54,776 nucleotides of DNA from positions 1-54,776 of the forward strand of contig NZ_JACYUD010000012.1 of assembly GCF_014841565.1 (NCBI RefSeq). Direction: 5' to 3'. Shown here one piece after another: positions 22,810 to 31,871 of this stretch (positions are counted from its first letter, which is position 1; each line of letters begins with the position of its first letter). Source of the DNA: Rhizobium sp. CFBP 8762 (GTDB taxonomy: Bacteria; Pseudomonadota; Alphaproteobacteria; Rhizobiales; Rhizobiaceae). The position numbers and the translations under genes were made by a program. Under the pieces are notes generated by a model. It worked only from the letters and a program-made list of their open reading frames with translations. It had not been told where the DNA came from and did no database searches.

Positions 22810-24428
22810 CAAAACCTCGTATGCGCGTTGCAGCGGGCAGTCACAGACTGCCCGCTCCGGCAACAATCGGTCGGGCTGTGCGCGCCACCAACGCTTACAT
22901 GCGTGATAGCCAGTCCGGCGTGATCGCGGCCCGGCCTGCATCCCTGCAGGACCACCGGGACGAAGTGCGCCGGGTCTGGCGGCGCGCGGCCGGGCTGACC
23001 ATGGACATGCTGCAAAACTCCGGCCGATTGAAAGGTGCGGTCGACCAGATCATCGTTGATACGGTCGGCGTCGAGCTAACGCTCAATCCGCAGCCGGATC
23101 TGGCTCGGTTCGGCTATGAGGAAGGGGAAGCAGCCGACTGGATTCGCATGCTGAAGAACCGCTTCAAGCTTTGGGCGTGGAATCCAGCGGAATGTGACTT
23201 TCGGGGCAAGTTTACCCTGCCGCAAAAGACCGATATCGGCATCCGCAACTGGCTCGGCTATGGTGAAAGCCTTGGCGTTGTCGAGTTCATGGGCAAGGCG
23301 CAGCGCAGACGGTACGGTATCAAAACAGGTACGAAATTCCTGCTTTTGTCGCCAGATCGATTGGTTCAGGACACAAACACCAACGAGCGGCTGTTTCAGG
23401 GTGTTCTGCATGACGAAAACGGCCGCGTTCGGGCGTATCGGTTCGAGGTGCAGAACGAATATGGCCTTACTGCCAAGCGCGATTTTCCAGCGCGGGACGC
23501 AGATGGCCGCGAACTGGTGATGCACGCGTTCGATCCGATCGGTGCCAACGACGTTCGTGGCATCACGCCGCTGGCGCCGACGTTCAGAAAATACCTCATG
23601 GGGGAAAATCTGGACGATGCCACCTCGCAAATGGCGTTTTTGCAGACGGTTTACGCCGCTGTTTTGAAGAGTGATCGACCCAGCGCCGATGTGTTTGAAG
23701 CGCTGGATGCGATGAAAGATACCGGGGCCGAAGGGGCCGAGGATCTGGCAGCGGATTTTGTTGACTACTTCAAGGCAAATCTCGACCGGGCAGCGGAGTC
23801 GGAACTCAAAATCGGCTCCGGCGTCGGCGTTTCGCAATTGGCTGTCGGCGAAAGCCTGACATTTGAGAATGCCAAGATACCGGGCCCGGATTATCTGCCG
23901 TTTTCGTCGGCGCTGCACCGCGAAACAGCCCGTGCGCTCGGTATCACCTATGGCGGCTACACCATGGATTATACGCAGGCGACCTACGCAAGCACGAACA
24001 TGGAAAACGCCTCTGTGTGGCCGCTGGCCGTGCGGCGGACAGACAGGATTGCCGCGCCGCATATGCTTGTGCCGTTTGCGTCGTGGCTGGATGAGGAAAT
24101 CGAGGAAGGACGCATCCCGTTCAAGCCCGGCGCTGAAGCCTACCGCCAGAACCGGGATGCGATCTTGTGGGCAACATGCCTCGGTCCTTCCAAGCCAACC
24201 GCCGACGACGAAAAACAGGCCAAGGCGTCAACCGAACGCATGCTCAACGGCACCACGACGTGGGAAGTCGAGTGCGCTGCGCGCGGTATCGACCCGGAAG
24301 AAAGCTTCGAAAGCCGCAAACGGTGGCACCAGCGTCACATCGAGGCGGAAATGCCGTCGCCCTTTGCCCGCAAGATGGGCAGTGAACCGACGATGGACAA
24401 CGGCGAGAAGAAGAAGGCGGAACGCTGA
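22806..24428 (+). CDS. Portal protein (lambda gpB family)
   Basis: 540 residues from MTKPRMRVAAG; the ATG overlaps the terminase stop. Features include RRAAGLTMDMLQNSGRLKGA, FKLWAWNPAECDFRGKFTLP, GVVEFMGKAQRRRYGIKTGT, MHAFDPIGANDVRGITPLAP and LTFENAKIPGPDYLPFSSAL. These match the lambda portal family. It forms the dodecameric ring at one vertex through which DNA enters and leaves. Confidence 0.95.
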   Translation: MTKPRMRVAAGSHRLPAPATIGRAVRATNAYMRDSQSGVIAARPASLQDHRDEVRRVWRRAAGLTMDMLQNSGRLKGAVDQIIVDTVGVELTLNPQPDLARFGYEEGEAADWIRMLKNRFKLWAWNPAECDFRGKFTLPQKTDIGIRNWLGYGESLGVVEFMGKAQRRRYGIKTGTKFLLLSPDRLVQDTNTNERLFQGVLHDENGRVRAYRFEVQNEYGLTAKRDFPARDADGRELVMHAFDPIGANDVRGITPLAPTFRKYLMGENLDDATSQMAFLQTVYAAVLKSDRPSADVFEALDAMKDTGAEGAEDLAADFVDYFKANLDRAAESELKIGSGVGVSQLAVGESLTFENAKIPGPDYLPFSSALHRETARALGITYGGYTMDYTQATYASTNMENASVWPLAVRRTDRIAAPHMLVPFASWLDEEIEEGRIPFKPGAEAYRQNRDAILWATCLGPSKPTADDEKQAKASTERMLNGTTTWEVECAARGIDPEESFESRKRWHQRHIEAEMPSPFARKMGSEPTMDNGEKKKAER

Positions 24429-24697
24429 TGGCAAACATCATCAAACTCGCCGGCGTCTCGGTTGACGCCGACGACCCTTGCGCCTTGAAAGCCGTGCTTG
24501 AAGTTGTTCGCCTCAAGCTGGTGGCCGGGGAAAACACCGAGGAATACTCCCTCATGTCGCCAGTCACGCGGGAAACCGTGCGGTTTTCGCCCGGAAACCT
24601 GAAGGCGCTGGATATGGAAATTGACCGGCTCAATCGGGCCTGTCTGGTTAAGCAGAACAAGCGCCCGCCGTCCCGACGCCGGTTGCTGCGCTACTAG
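24428..24697 (+). CDS. Head-tail joining protein gpW-like
   Basis: 89 residues with an ALKAVLEVVRLKLVAGENTE then FSPGNLKALDMEIDRLNRAC pattern like lambda gpW, and a basic end (RPPSRRRLLRY). gpW binds the portal after packaging to make the connector. It starts on the portal stop. Confidence 0.7.
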   Translation: MANIIKLAGVSVDADDPCALKAVLEVVRLKLVAGENTEEYSLMSPVTRETVRFSPGNLKALDMEIDRLNRACLVKQNKRPPSRRRLLRY

Positions 24698-24708
24698 AGG
24701 AAATCATT

Positions 24709-25743
24709 ATGGCTGTTCTGGTGAACGGCGAACTCGTTTTGTACGGGTTCGTCGGCGATAACTATTGGGATCAAGGCTTCACTTCGCGCGAAGTCATTGA
24801 TGCGCTGGCCGAGATCGGCCGGGATACAGACGTCAACGTCCGGATCAATTCGGGCGGCGGCTATGTCGATGATGGCGTGGCGATCTTCAATGCGCTTTCA
24901 CAGCATAAGGGCAAGGTCACCGTCATTGTCGATGCGATGGCAGCGTCCAGTGCCTCTATCATTGCCATGGCGGGTGAGGAGCGGATCATGCGCAAGGGCG
25001 CAATGATGATGATCCACGACCCGGCCTCTGTGGTGTGGGGTACAGCCGACGATATGGCCAAGGCGGTCAAGATGCTGGAAAAGCACGCCGTCAGTTTCGC
25101 CAGCATTTACGCCGATGTGACCGGTGAAGACATCGACGACATCCGCGCCGACATGAAAGACGAGTTGTGGCTGACCGCCGACGAGGCTGTCGAGCGTGCT
25201 TTTGCAACCTCGGCCAATGACAACAAGGCCAAGCCAGCCGCTGCCCACGATTACAGCGTCTACGCAAAAGCCCCACAGCGCTTCGTCGCGCTGGCGGGCA
25301 AGAAAAACTGGTCTCACACCGGGGCCGAGAACCGGGCACTGGCGTCCACCACTGCCGCAAACCCTTCCAAACAGGAGAACCGTTCCATGGCGAACGATAA
25401 ACCGGCTGTCACCAGTGACGCCGACGCTGACAAGGCGGTTGCAACCGCGACGAAAGACCGGATCAAGGCCATCATGAACTGCGATGATGCCAAGGGCCGC
25501 GAGGCGCTTGCCAACCATTTTGCCTTTGAAACCGACATGACGCCGGACGCTGCTATCGCCGCTTTGAAACTGGCAGCCCCGGCGACCGCCACCACGCCAC
25601 CGGAACCAACCTACGAAGAACGGCGGCTGGCAGCCGCTGCTCTGGCCCAGCCGGGCGGCGGGGGCGGCGGCACCCAAAGCAAGCCCGCTGCCAATCTCAA
25701 TGCGAGCGAGATTTACGCGCGCCGAAACATGAAAGGTGCCTGA
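24709..25743 (+). CDS. Prohead protease (ClpP-like, S14/S49 type) with scaffold tail
   Basis: 344 residues. The protease fold covers about residues 1-180: the strand VRINSGGGYVDDGVAIFNAL, nucleophile Ser80 in AMAASSAS, His103 in MMMIHDP, then DIRADMKDELWLTADEAVER. The remaining ~160 residues are Ala/Gly/Thr-rich scaffold-like sequence. As with lambda C and Nu3, an internal start lies at 25387 in the same frame. It likely cleaves portal and scaffold during maturation. Confidence 0.9.
   Translation: MAVLVNGELVLYGFVGDNYWDQGFTSREVIDALAEIGRDTDVNVRINSGGGYVDDGVAIFNALSQHKGKVTVIVDAMAASSASIIAMAGEERIMRKGAMMMIHDPASVVWGTADDMAKAVKMLEKHAVSFASIYADVTGEDIDDIRADMKDELWLTADEAVERAFATSANDNKAKPAAAHDYSVYAKAPQRFVALAGKKNWSHTGAENRALASTTAANPSKQENRSMANDKPAVTSDADADKAVATATKDRIKAIMNCDDAKGREALANHFAFETDMTPDAAIAALKLAAPATATTPPEPTYEERRLAAAALAQPGGGGGGTQSKPAANLNASEIYARRNMKGA
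25387..25743 (+). CDS. Nested scaffold protein (Nu3-like), in frame within the protease gene
   Basis: 118 residues from MANDKPAVTSDADADKAVAT. AGGAGA (25373-25378) sits 8 nt before ATG, a far better site than expected by chance inside a coding region. The product would be the protease C-terminus alone, the same arrangement as lambda Nu3 inside C. It is helical and rich in Ala, Asp, Lys and Pro, and ends with LNASEIYARRNMKGA. Confidence 0.7.
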   Translation: MANDKPAVTSDADADKAVATATKDRIKAIMNCDDAKGREALANHFAFETDMTPDAAIAALKLAAPATATTPPEPTYEERRLAAAALAQPGGGGGGTQSKPAANLNASEIYARRNMKGA

Positions 25744-26126
25744 TGATGAAGACGGTTCACGAAACAGCCCGTCCGCTGGCGTTCCTGCTGACGGAAGCCA
25801 ACGGGTATATCTCGCGTGAGGTTCTGACTATCGCGGCGGGATCTGGAAAGCTTGAAGCCGGGACAGTTCTCGGCAAGGTCACCGCGACCTCAAAGCATAT
25901 TCCATCACCTGCGGCCCTCGTTGCAGGCAGTGAGGGCGCTGAAACTGCAAATGCCGTTCTCGGTTACGGCGTGGATGCAACAACGGTCGACGTCGAGGTT
26001 GTCTGCATTACCAATGATGCCGAGGTCAAACGGCCCATGTTGATCTTCCATCCGAGCGTCAACGATGCGGGCAAGACCAACGCCAAACTCAACCAGCTGC
26101 GCAGCGTCACCATCAAGGCGCGATAG
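25743..26126 (+). CDS. Head decoration protein gpD-like
   Basis: 127 residues. The fold of lambda gpD is suggested by FLLTEANGYISREVLTIAAG, then VLGKVTATSKHIP and AETANAVLGYGVDATTVDVE. Trimers stabilise the expanded capsid. A second ATG at 25746 is equally possible. It lies between protease and major capsid, as in lambda. Confidence 0.85.
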   Translation: MMKTVHETARPLAFLLTEANGYISREVLTIAAGSGKLEAGTVLGKVTATSKHIPSPAALVAGSEGAETANAVLGYGVDATTVDVEVVCITNDAEVKRPMLIFHPSVNDAGKTNAKLNQLRSVTIKAR

Positions 26127-26138
26127 GAGAATCCGATT

Positions 26139-27146
26139 ATGACAGTTCCAAATATTCACGGCGGCGATCCCTTCAGCCTTGAGAGCCTGACCGCCGCAGT
26201 TAACGTCGGCACCTACCGGCCCGGCCAGATTTCCGCATCCGGTCTTTTTGATGAGGACGGCGTATCAACAACTACGATTTCTGTCGAAATGCGCGACGGC
26301 AAACTGGCGCTTGTCGAACCGAGCGCACGCGGCGGCGCGGGTGAAACGACAGACGACGAAAAGCGCAAGAAAGTCCCTGTCAACATTGAACACTACCAGC
26401 GTGATGATTCCATCCTTGCGGATGAAGTCCAAGGGGTTCGTGCTTTCGGCTCTGAATCGGCTGCAGAAACCGTCGAGAACCGGGTCAATGGAAAGACACA
26501 GCGACACGCAGCTGACTTGACCATGACCTTGGAACATCAACGTGTCGGTGCCATCAAGGGGATCGTTACCTCCAAGTCCGGCGGCGTTCTGGTGGATCTC
26601 TACAAGACGTTTGAAATCGCTGTTCCTGCCCCAATCTCTTTGGGATTGAACGACCCGAACACGCTGGTCACAAAACTGTGGCAAGAAGCTCTCTACGGCT
26701 TAGAGGATACGCTAGACGAACCCTATGATGGGATACATGTTTTCGCCGGCCGTACACTCCATCAGGCCATGTGGCAGCATAAGAGCGTGCGTGAAACCTT
26801 CCTCTACGGTGGTGGTGCTGCCGTTCTTCGCCAAGACGTGCCCGATGTGTACGAGTTTGGTGGGGCAACGTGGGAACGCTACAAAACCGGTGCGAAGGCT
26901 ACGAAGGATCTTGGCTCGCCGTACATTGCCCATGACCGCGCTCGCGTCGTGCCGAAAGGCGTCGCGGATCTGTTTATCACCCGTTTCGCACCCGGCGATT
27001 ACAATGAAACGGTGAATACCAAAGGCCTGCCATTCTATGCGCGCGCCATCGAGAAGCGAAACGGCAAGGGCTACGATCTCGAAGTGCAGATGAACGCGAT
27101 TTCCATCTGCACCCGCCCACAGGTTCTGCGCGAACTGACCTTGTAA
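26139..27146 (+). CDS. Major capsid protein gpE-like
   Basis: 335 residues, lambda E family: HGGDPFSLESLTAAVNVGTY near the start, FDEDGVSTTTISVEMRDGKL, VPVNIEHYQRDDSILADEVQ, RHAADLTMTLEHQRVGAIKG, and PFYARAIEKRNGKGYDLEVQ towards the end. It is close to the usual ~340 residues. It forms the icosahedral shell with gpD decoration. Confidence 0.95.
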   Translation: MTVPNIHGGDPFSLESLTAAVNVGTYRPGQISASGLFDEDGVSTTTISVEMRDGKLALVEPSARGGAGETTDDEKRKKVPVNIEHYQRDDSILADEVQGVRAFGSESAAETVENRVNGKTQRHAADLTMTLEHQRVGAIKGIVTSKSGGVLVDLYKTFEIAVPAPISLGLNDPNTLVTKLWQEALYGLEDTLDEPYDGIHVFAGRTLHQAMWQHKSVRETFLYGGGAAVLRQDVPDVYEFGGATWERYKTGAKATKDLGSPYIAHDRARVVPKGVADLFITRFAPGDYNETVNTKGLPFYARAIEKRNGKGYDLEVQMNAISICTRPQVLRELTL

Positions 27147-27214
27147 GCGCCGCTTGTCTTTCAAACCAAAGGCCGGGCGTGGGTCCGGCCATCTGCAAAT
27201 GGAAAGAAACCGCC

Positions 27215-27670
27215 ATGACATTGAAGACAATGCGGGTTGCCTCCCCGCGCGGCATCATCATCCCGGGCACAGTGCTTGGACTGCCAAAGGATTACTCGAC
27301 AGATCCTCATGAGGCTGTCGACGTGCCAGAAGACTATGGACGTATGCTGGTTGAAAATCGCTTTGCCCATGAAGTGATCCAGTCCGAGGACGCGGGCAGC
27401 GCTGATAAGCCGAACGGCCCGGAAAAGCCGAAAGGCAAAGGACGCGGCAAGGCGTCTGTGCCGCCGTCTAGTCCAGCAGCTCCTGAGACAAAAGAAAACA
27501 CGCCGCAAGGGCAGGACAATCCTGCAGCCGACGTGTCCAACGCTCATGTAGATCCGCAACAGAGCGGCTTGCCACTGGATGGCACCACGACATTGGAGCA
27601 GGAACCGGACCCGTCCAACGACGAAGGCGCAGATGAGGGCGAAGACGACACCTCGTCTTCTGACGCATAA
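27215..27670 (+). CDS. Small head-associated protein, disordered tail
   Basis: 151 residues from MTLKTMRVASPRGIIIPGTV with GGAAAGAAA before ATG. The first ~55 residues look folded. The rest is low-complexity and rich in Pro, Glu, Asp and Ser, and very acidic at the end (DEGEDDTSS). It has the lambda FI position (head completion accessory), but sequence resemblance is weak. A GGCCGG/CCGGCC hairpin precedes it at 27171-27190. Confidence 0.5.
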   Translation: MTLKTMRVASPRGIIIPGTVLGLPKDYSTDPHEAVDVPEDYGRMLVENRFAHEVIQSEDAGSADKPNGPEKPKGKGRGKASVPPSSPAAPETKENTPQGQDNPAADVSNAHVDPQQSGLPLDGTTTLEQEPDPSNDEGADEGEDDTSSSDA

Positions 27671-27681
27671 GGCTTTCGAGA

Positions 27682-28068
27682 ATGGACCTCGAAGCTGTGC
27701 GCGCCTCACTGCCGGGCATGCTTCGGGATGTTTTCGGCGAACCCGTGACCATCCTTGCCATGCGCGAGGGCAAAATGTCGGCCGTTGCGGACGACACCCG
27801 CCCGCGCATGGACGCCGTCCCGGCCAGATATGACCTCGGCATCGACATCGAGACGCTCGGAACCGGGCGTAAAGTTGCCGGTGCCTCCCATGCCGATGAT
27901 GAAACGCCATCGATCAGCATCGCGCTTGACCGCCTCGCATGGCAGCCACGACCGGGCGACCATGTCATCCGAACACCGAAACAGGGCGGCGGCCCCATCA
28001 CCTACCGCGTCACCCGCCCGTTCAATCTGCCGAACGGGGTGTTGCTGCTCTACCTGCAAAGGATTTGA
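27682..28068 (+). CDS. Head-tail attachment protein (FII-like)
   Basis: 128 residues. The fold class of lambda FII-like attachment proteins is suggested by SLPGMLRDVFGEPVTILAMR, DLGIDIETLGTG, SISIALDRLAWQPRPGDHVI and ITYRVTRPFNLPNGVLLLYL. It likely closes the head-tail joint. Assignment rests on the motif order and position. Confidence 0.6.
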   Translation: MDLEAVRASLPGMLRDVFGEPVTILAMREGKMSAVADDTRPRMDAVPARYDLGIDIETLGTGRKVAGASHADDETPSISIALDRLAWQPRPGDHVIRTPKQGGGPITYRVTRPFNLPNGVLLLYLQRI

Positions 28069-28070
28069 CC

Positions 28071-28826
28071 ATGAGCGTTGTTCGACAACTGGTTGTGACC
28101 TCGGCCGTCGAGGCTTTACGCGGACGTACGGTTGCAGGCGACTGCGTCTATGATAGCCGCATTGATAGTTTTCGGGGGCTGGTCAATGAAGATGGTCAAA
28201 CCGCGCTGATTATTTCCTGCGAGGAAGCCGAGCAGGATGGAACGGCTCACAGCGACGGTGGGTTTCTCGGCCGATCCACCGAATTGCGGCTTCTGATTCA
28301 AGCAATTGTCGTCTCCGTTTCTAAAATCAAGACGGAGGACGGTGAAGCTCTTGTGTCTGATATTGCCGAGACAGATGCGGCCTATGAGGCGGTGCTTAAT
28401 ATTCTTGATCGTCAGTGGCGCGCTGTACTGCATGATTACGATGTCGCATGGTGTCGTGTGTTTCGCGGCCTTGTTTTAGGTGTCGGCAAAATCATCGATA
28501 CCCGCGCAGTCGACCCGGAGGTCGGCCGCAAATACGCCTGCCGCTATACACAAGTGAGCCTGAAGGTTGTGCATGAGCCAATTCCCGGACGAAACTTGCC
28601 GCCGTGTATTGAAGCCGGCTTGGCGGCGATGGAAGCCGACGGGGATAAAGGTTTCGCCAATATTGCGATGAACTTCAGGGCGGCACTGGCCGACGGTTCT
28701 GACCAGCCAGACTGGCGTAAGCTGCAATCGCGGCTGTTTGCTACGCGCGCGGACATGGATGCGTTGCTGCTGACGCCGCTGGTGACCGAGGAGACATTGA
28801 TCGATGATCCCACACACACTGCCTGA
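28071..28826 (+). CDS. Structural protein of unknown family between head and tail modules
   Basis: 251 residues from MSVVRQLVVTSAVEALRGRT. The core VYDSRIDSFRGLVNEDGQTA, LIISCEEAEQDGTAHSDGGF and STELRLLIQAIVVSVSKIK is a beta-rich pattern seen in tail completion or terminator proteins. It overlaps the baseplate V gene by 23 bp. Position at the head-tail boundary supports a joining role. Family not certain. Confidence 0.5.
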   Translation: MSVVRQLVVTSAVEALRGRTVAGDCVYDSRIDSFRGLVNEDGQTALIISCEEAEQDGTAHSDGGFLGRSTELRLLIQAIVVSVSKIKTEDGEALVSDIAETDAAYEAVLNILDRQWRAVLHDYDVAWCRVFRGLVLGVGKIIDTRAVDPEVGRKYACRYTQVSLKVVHEPIPGRNLPPCIEAGLAAMEADGDKGFANIAMNFRAALADGSDQPDWRKLQSRLFATRADMDALLLTPLVTEETLIDDPTHTA

Positions 28827-29358
28827 CCAACTTGCCGACCTTTATTCCCGCGTCAACGAGATCGAGCGCCGGGCACGCAACCGCAAGCGCACCGGCACCA
28901 TTGCCGAGGTCGATCACGAACAGGGCAAGTACCGCGTGATGCTCTCCAGTCCGAACGGCAAACCGTACCTGTCGCCGTGGATTCGATCCCGGTCGCTTGG
29001 GGCAGGCGGGGTGAAGATCGATGTGCTGTTGACCAAGGGCGAACAGGTCGATGTCGTCTCCGAAAGCGGCGATCTGACCGACGCCGTGATCGATATGTCG
29101 ACCTACAGCAACGCCAACGCCCGCGAGAACACGTCCTCGCCGCTGCATATCAAGATCGGCGACACGGTGTTTGCAGCTGACGGCGGCGCTCTGACACTGG
29201 TGTCCGGCCAGATTGTCATGAACGGCGATGTGACGATCACCGGCAATGTGGCGATTGAGGGCGGTTCGCTCACCCACAACGGCGTCAACATTGGCAGCAC
29301 CCACATCCACGGCGGTGTGAAGCGCGCCGGCGAGAAGACAGATCCGCCAATCCAATAG
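28804..29358 (+). CDS. Baseplate spike protein (gpV / Mu gp45-like)
   Basis: 184 residues. The N-terminal OB-fold (TIAEVDHEQGKYRVMLSSPN, LTKGEQVDVVSESGD) is followed by a triple-helix-type repeat region (GQIVMNGDVTITGNVAIEGG). The HxH tip STHIHGG would hold an iron ion at the apex of the spike. It punctures the outer membrane on sheath contraction. It is the first of the P2-like tail genes. Confidence 0.9.
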   Translation: MIPHTLPDQLADLYSRVNEIERRARNRKRTGTIAEVDHEQGKYRVMLSSPNGKPYLSPWIRSRSLGAGGVKIDVLLTKGEQVDVVSESGDLTDAVIDMSTYSNANARENTSSPLHIKIGDTVFAADGGALTLVSGQIVMNGDVTITGNVAIEGGSLTHNGVNIGSTHIHGGVKRAGEKTDPPIQ

Positions 29359-29384
29359 CTGACAGTTTTTTCCAGGAGGCAAAT

Positions 29385-29765
29385 ATGGCGTTTTCAACCG
29401 GTATCGACGCCTCGACCGGCGCGGCTTTGAGCGATTGGGACCATGTGCAGCAATCGATTGCCAAGATCCTGACGACACCCATCGGGTCGCGGGTCATGCG
29501 GCGCGATTTTGGTTCGCGTCTGCCCGATCTGATCGACAACAAACTGACGGCGCGCAATGTGTTGCAGCTGTTTTCCGAAGCGGCGGTCGCCATTGCCCGC
29601 TGGGAGCCACGTTTTCGGGTGGAGGAATGCGCCGTTGACGAGGCCGGTCCATCGGGCCGCATCACGCTGGCGCTTTACGGCACATACTTTCCGCGCGGTC
29701 ACCTCGGCGACTTCACCAACAGTCAGGCAATGACAACGCGCCCGATCCTGCAGCGATTGGGCTAA
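29385..29765 (+). CDS. Baseplate wedge protein (GpW/Gp25 family)
   Basis: 126 residues with AGGAGG 7 nt before ATG. GpW/gp25 motifs: QQSIAKILTTPIGSRVMRRD, DFGSRLPDLIDNKLTARNV, EAAVAIARWEPRF. The gp25-like wedge links baseplate to sheath and is lysozyme-like in fold without activity. P2 order V-W-J-I is kept here. Confidence 0.9.
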   Translation: MAFSTGIDASTGAALSDWDHVQQSIAKILTTPIGSRVMRRDFGSRLPDLIDNKLTARNVLQLFSEAAVAIARWEPRFRVEECAVDEAGPSGRITLALYGTYFPRGHLGDFTNSQAMTTRPILQRLG

Positions 29766-29784
29766 TCAGTCAGGACGGTCCACC

Positions 29785-30705
29785 ATGGCCTTTGTTTCCG
29801 ATACCCTCGATCTATCCCGGCTTGGCGCTGCTGAACTGGTTGGCGTCAATTTCGAAGCCACTCTCGCGGCGCGCCTGATCCTGCTTCAGCAGTTCTGGAA
29901 TGCGGCGCGCGAGAAGAACCCGGACCTGCCGGCGTTCAACGTGGCGATGCTGGAAAGCGATCCGGCGATCATTCTGAATGAGGAATTCGCCTATTCGGAA
30001 ACGCTGATCCTGCAGATGATCAACGATGCAGCCAAGGGTTTGCGACTGGCGCAGGCCACCGGGGCCAATCTCGACCATCTGGCAACGACCTATCACCGCA
30101 CGCAGCGCCGGGTGATCGTTGCGGCAACCGAGCGCACGGCGGCGCAGATGGAAACAGACGAGGCGCTGCGCTCGCGCGCGCAACTGGCACCCGAAGCGCT
30201 GGCCGATATGGGGCTGACACCGGGCGGCTATGTCTATCGCATCCGCACGGCGTTTGCCCAAGAGATCAAACATGCCTGGCCGATCCATCGGGGTGCTGGC
30301 CGCGTCGAGGTCCGGCTGCTCGGCCGGTCCGGGGATGGCATGATCGGCCCCGATCTGATTGCCGAGATCGTTGCGGCGTTTTCCGCCGAGGACGGTCAGC
30401 AATCGACCGATGTCGTGACGTTCCTGCCCGCCGAGATCGATGCGCAGGATTGGACGGTGACATTGGTTGTTCCGAAAGGCCCGGACCTGTCCGTGGTCCG
30501 GGCGCAGGCCGAACGTGGGCTTTGGGCGCTGGCTGACAGTCTCCACCGCATCCATGCAGCGGTGTTTCGTGAAGCGATCAGTGCGGCCGCCCATGTCGGC
30601 CCGGTCATCACCGTGCGCGTCAACGCGCCGGTGACCGACAGACCGGCGCGGCCCGAAACCGTGCCGCATGTGCGCTCGATCACGGTCGAAACGGAGGTGG
30701 TGTGA
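29785..30705 (+). CDS. Baseplate assembly protein J
   Basis: 306 residues, gpJ family: FNVAMLESDPAIILNEEFAY, LRLAQATGANLDHLATTYHR, RIRTAFAQEIKHAWPIHRGA, GRVEVRLLGRSGDGMIGPDL, VVTFLPAEIDAQDWTVTLVV. It is a main wedge component of contractile-tail baseplates. It overlaps the next gene by 3 bp. Confidence 0.95.
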   Translation: MAFVSDTLDLSRLGAAELVGVNFEATLAARLILLQQFWNAAREKNPDLPAFNVAMLESDPAIILNEEFAYSETLILQMINDAAKGLRLAQATGANLDHLATTYHRTQRRVIVAATERTAAQMETDEALRSRAQLAPEALADMGLTPGGYVYRIRTAFAQEIKHAWPIHRGAGRVEVRLLGRSGDGMIGPDLIAEIVAAFSAEDGQQSTDVVTFLPAEIDAQDWTVTLVVPKGPDLSVVRAQAERGLWALADSLHRIHAAVFREAISAAAHVGPVITVRVNAPVTDRPARPETVPHVRSITVETEVV

Positions 30706-31871
30706 TGGCGACCACACTGTTGCCGGGCGCATCCGGCGCGTTCGAGACCGTCATGAGCCAGACCAACCGGACCCGGCTTGATAGGGTGCAATCCTATCCG
30801 GCCATTCTGTCCACGCTCTGGAACGCCGACACATGCCCGGAAAGTGAGCTTAGTCTTCTGGCCTGGGCCTTGTCGGTCGATATCTGGGATGAGGCGTGGT
30901 CGGTTTCGCGCAAACGCCGCGTGGTTGGCGAAAGCCTTGCCTATCATCGGGCCAAGACCACGCCAGCCGGGGTGCGCATGGCGCTGTCCTACCGCGACGC
31001 CGATCTTGTGTCCTACAATCTGCCCCGTCACGGGCTGTTTGTGGATCGTGCGGTTTCGCGCAGTGACGAACAGGCATGGCGCGCGCGTTTGCCCGAGCTG
31101 CGCATTCACGATGGCGCAACTTTCACGCTGGCCGGATCGGTTCGTCGCTTTGTCGGGCGCGACTGCTTTGTGCGCGGCGATGCGAGGCTTGCCCGGCGCG
31201 CTGTGATGGTGCGTGACGGGATGGAAACACCGCTTGTCATTCAGCCGCGCGACGGGTTTGAGCGCATCACCTTGCCGGTGGCCCGTCAGGCCATGACGAT
31301 CTGCGGACGGGGCGCGATGGTTCGCCTTGCCGGTCCGCTCACTCTGCCACTCGATGTGCTGGCCGTGCGTCCGCTGACCGGATCGCAAACGGACGTGCGC
31401 AGCGTGGTTTCACGCGGAGATCGCCAGATCGTCGCCCATGCCGCACGCCGCCAGATTGATGGTGCCACGGCAATCTTCAAGCCGGTCGGACGCAGCGGCC
31501 GTCAGGTTGTCGCACCGGTTACGGTTGCCAATGGTTATATCGCCATGCGCTTCAGCTATAGCGCCGGGCGCACCACGGCCCACAAGCCGCTCAACATCGT
31601 CGGCCGGTCGCGTCTTATGCGCCCGGCCTATACCGCCGCCTGGACGGTGGACTGGAGCCGTCCGATTGCACCATCCCGGTTTCCAACAGGCCGCAAGGTT
31701 GCCGGTTCCAGCACTGCCCAGGCCGTTCGCCTGATGACGGCCATCCAGTCGGCCGCAGCGCTGCGCGACGTCAACGCCATCGATTTTAAAGCCACAGACA
31801 GACTGACCTATGCGGATCTGCACGCCATTCGGCCAGCCACCCGCTACGGCCAGAGAAAAAGGAAAAGCTGA
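30705..31871 (+). CDS. Tail protein I (baseplate), long form
   Basis: 388 residues. The N-terminal ~180 residues are gpI-like: RLDRVQSYPAILSTLWNADT, CPESELSLLAWALSVDIWDE, AWSVSRKRRVVGESLAYHRA, KTTPAGVRMALSYRDADLVS. P2 gpI is only about 180 residues long, so the C-terminal ~200 (repeated RLAGPLTLPLD, RQIVAHAARRQIDGATAIF) are extra, perhaps to link the tail fibre. It overlaps gpJ and the next gene by 1-3 bp. Confidence 0.85.
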   Translation: MATTLLPGASGAFETVMSQTNRTRLDRVQSYPAILSTLWNADTCPESELSLLAWALSVDIWDEAWSVSRKRRVVGESLAYHRAKTTPAGVRMALSYRDADLVSYNLPRHGLFVDRAVSRSDEQAWRARLPELRIHDGATFTLAGSVRRFVGRDCFVRGDARLARRAVMVRDGMETPLVIQPRDGFERITLPVARQAMTICGRGAMVRLAGPLTLPLDVLAVRPLTGSQTDVRSVVSRGDRQIVAHAARRQIDGATAIFKPVGRSGRQVVAPVTVANGYIAMRFSYSAGRTTAHKPLNIVGRSRLMRPAYTAAWTVDWSRPIAPSRFPTGRKVAGSSTAQAVRLMTAIQSAAALRDVNAIDFKATDRLTYADLHAIRPATRYGQRKRKS

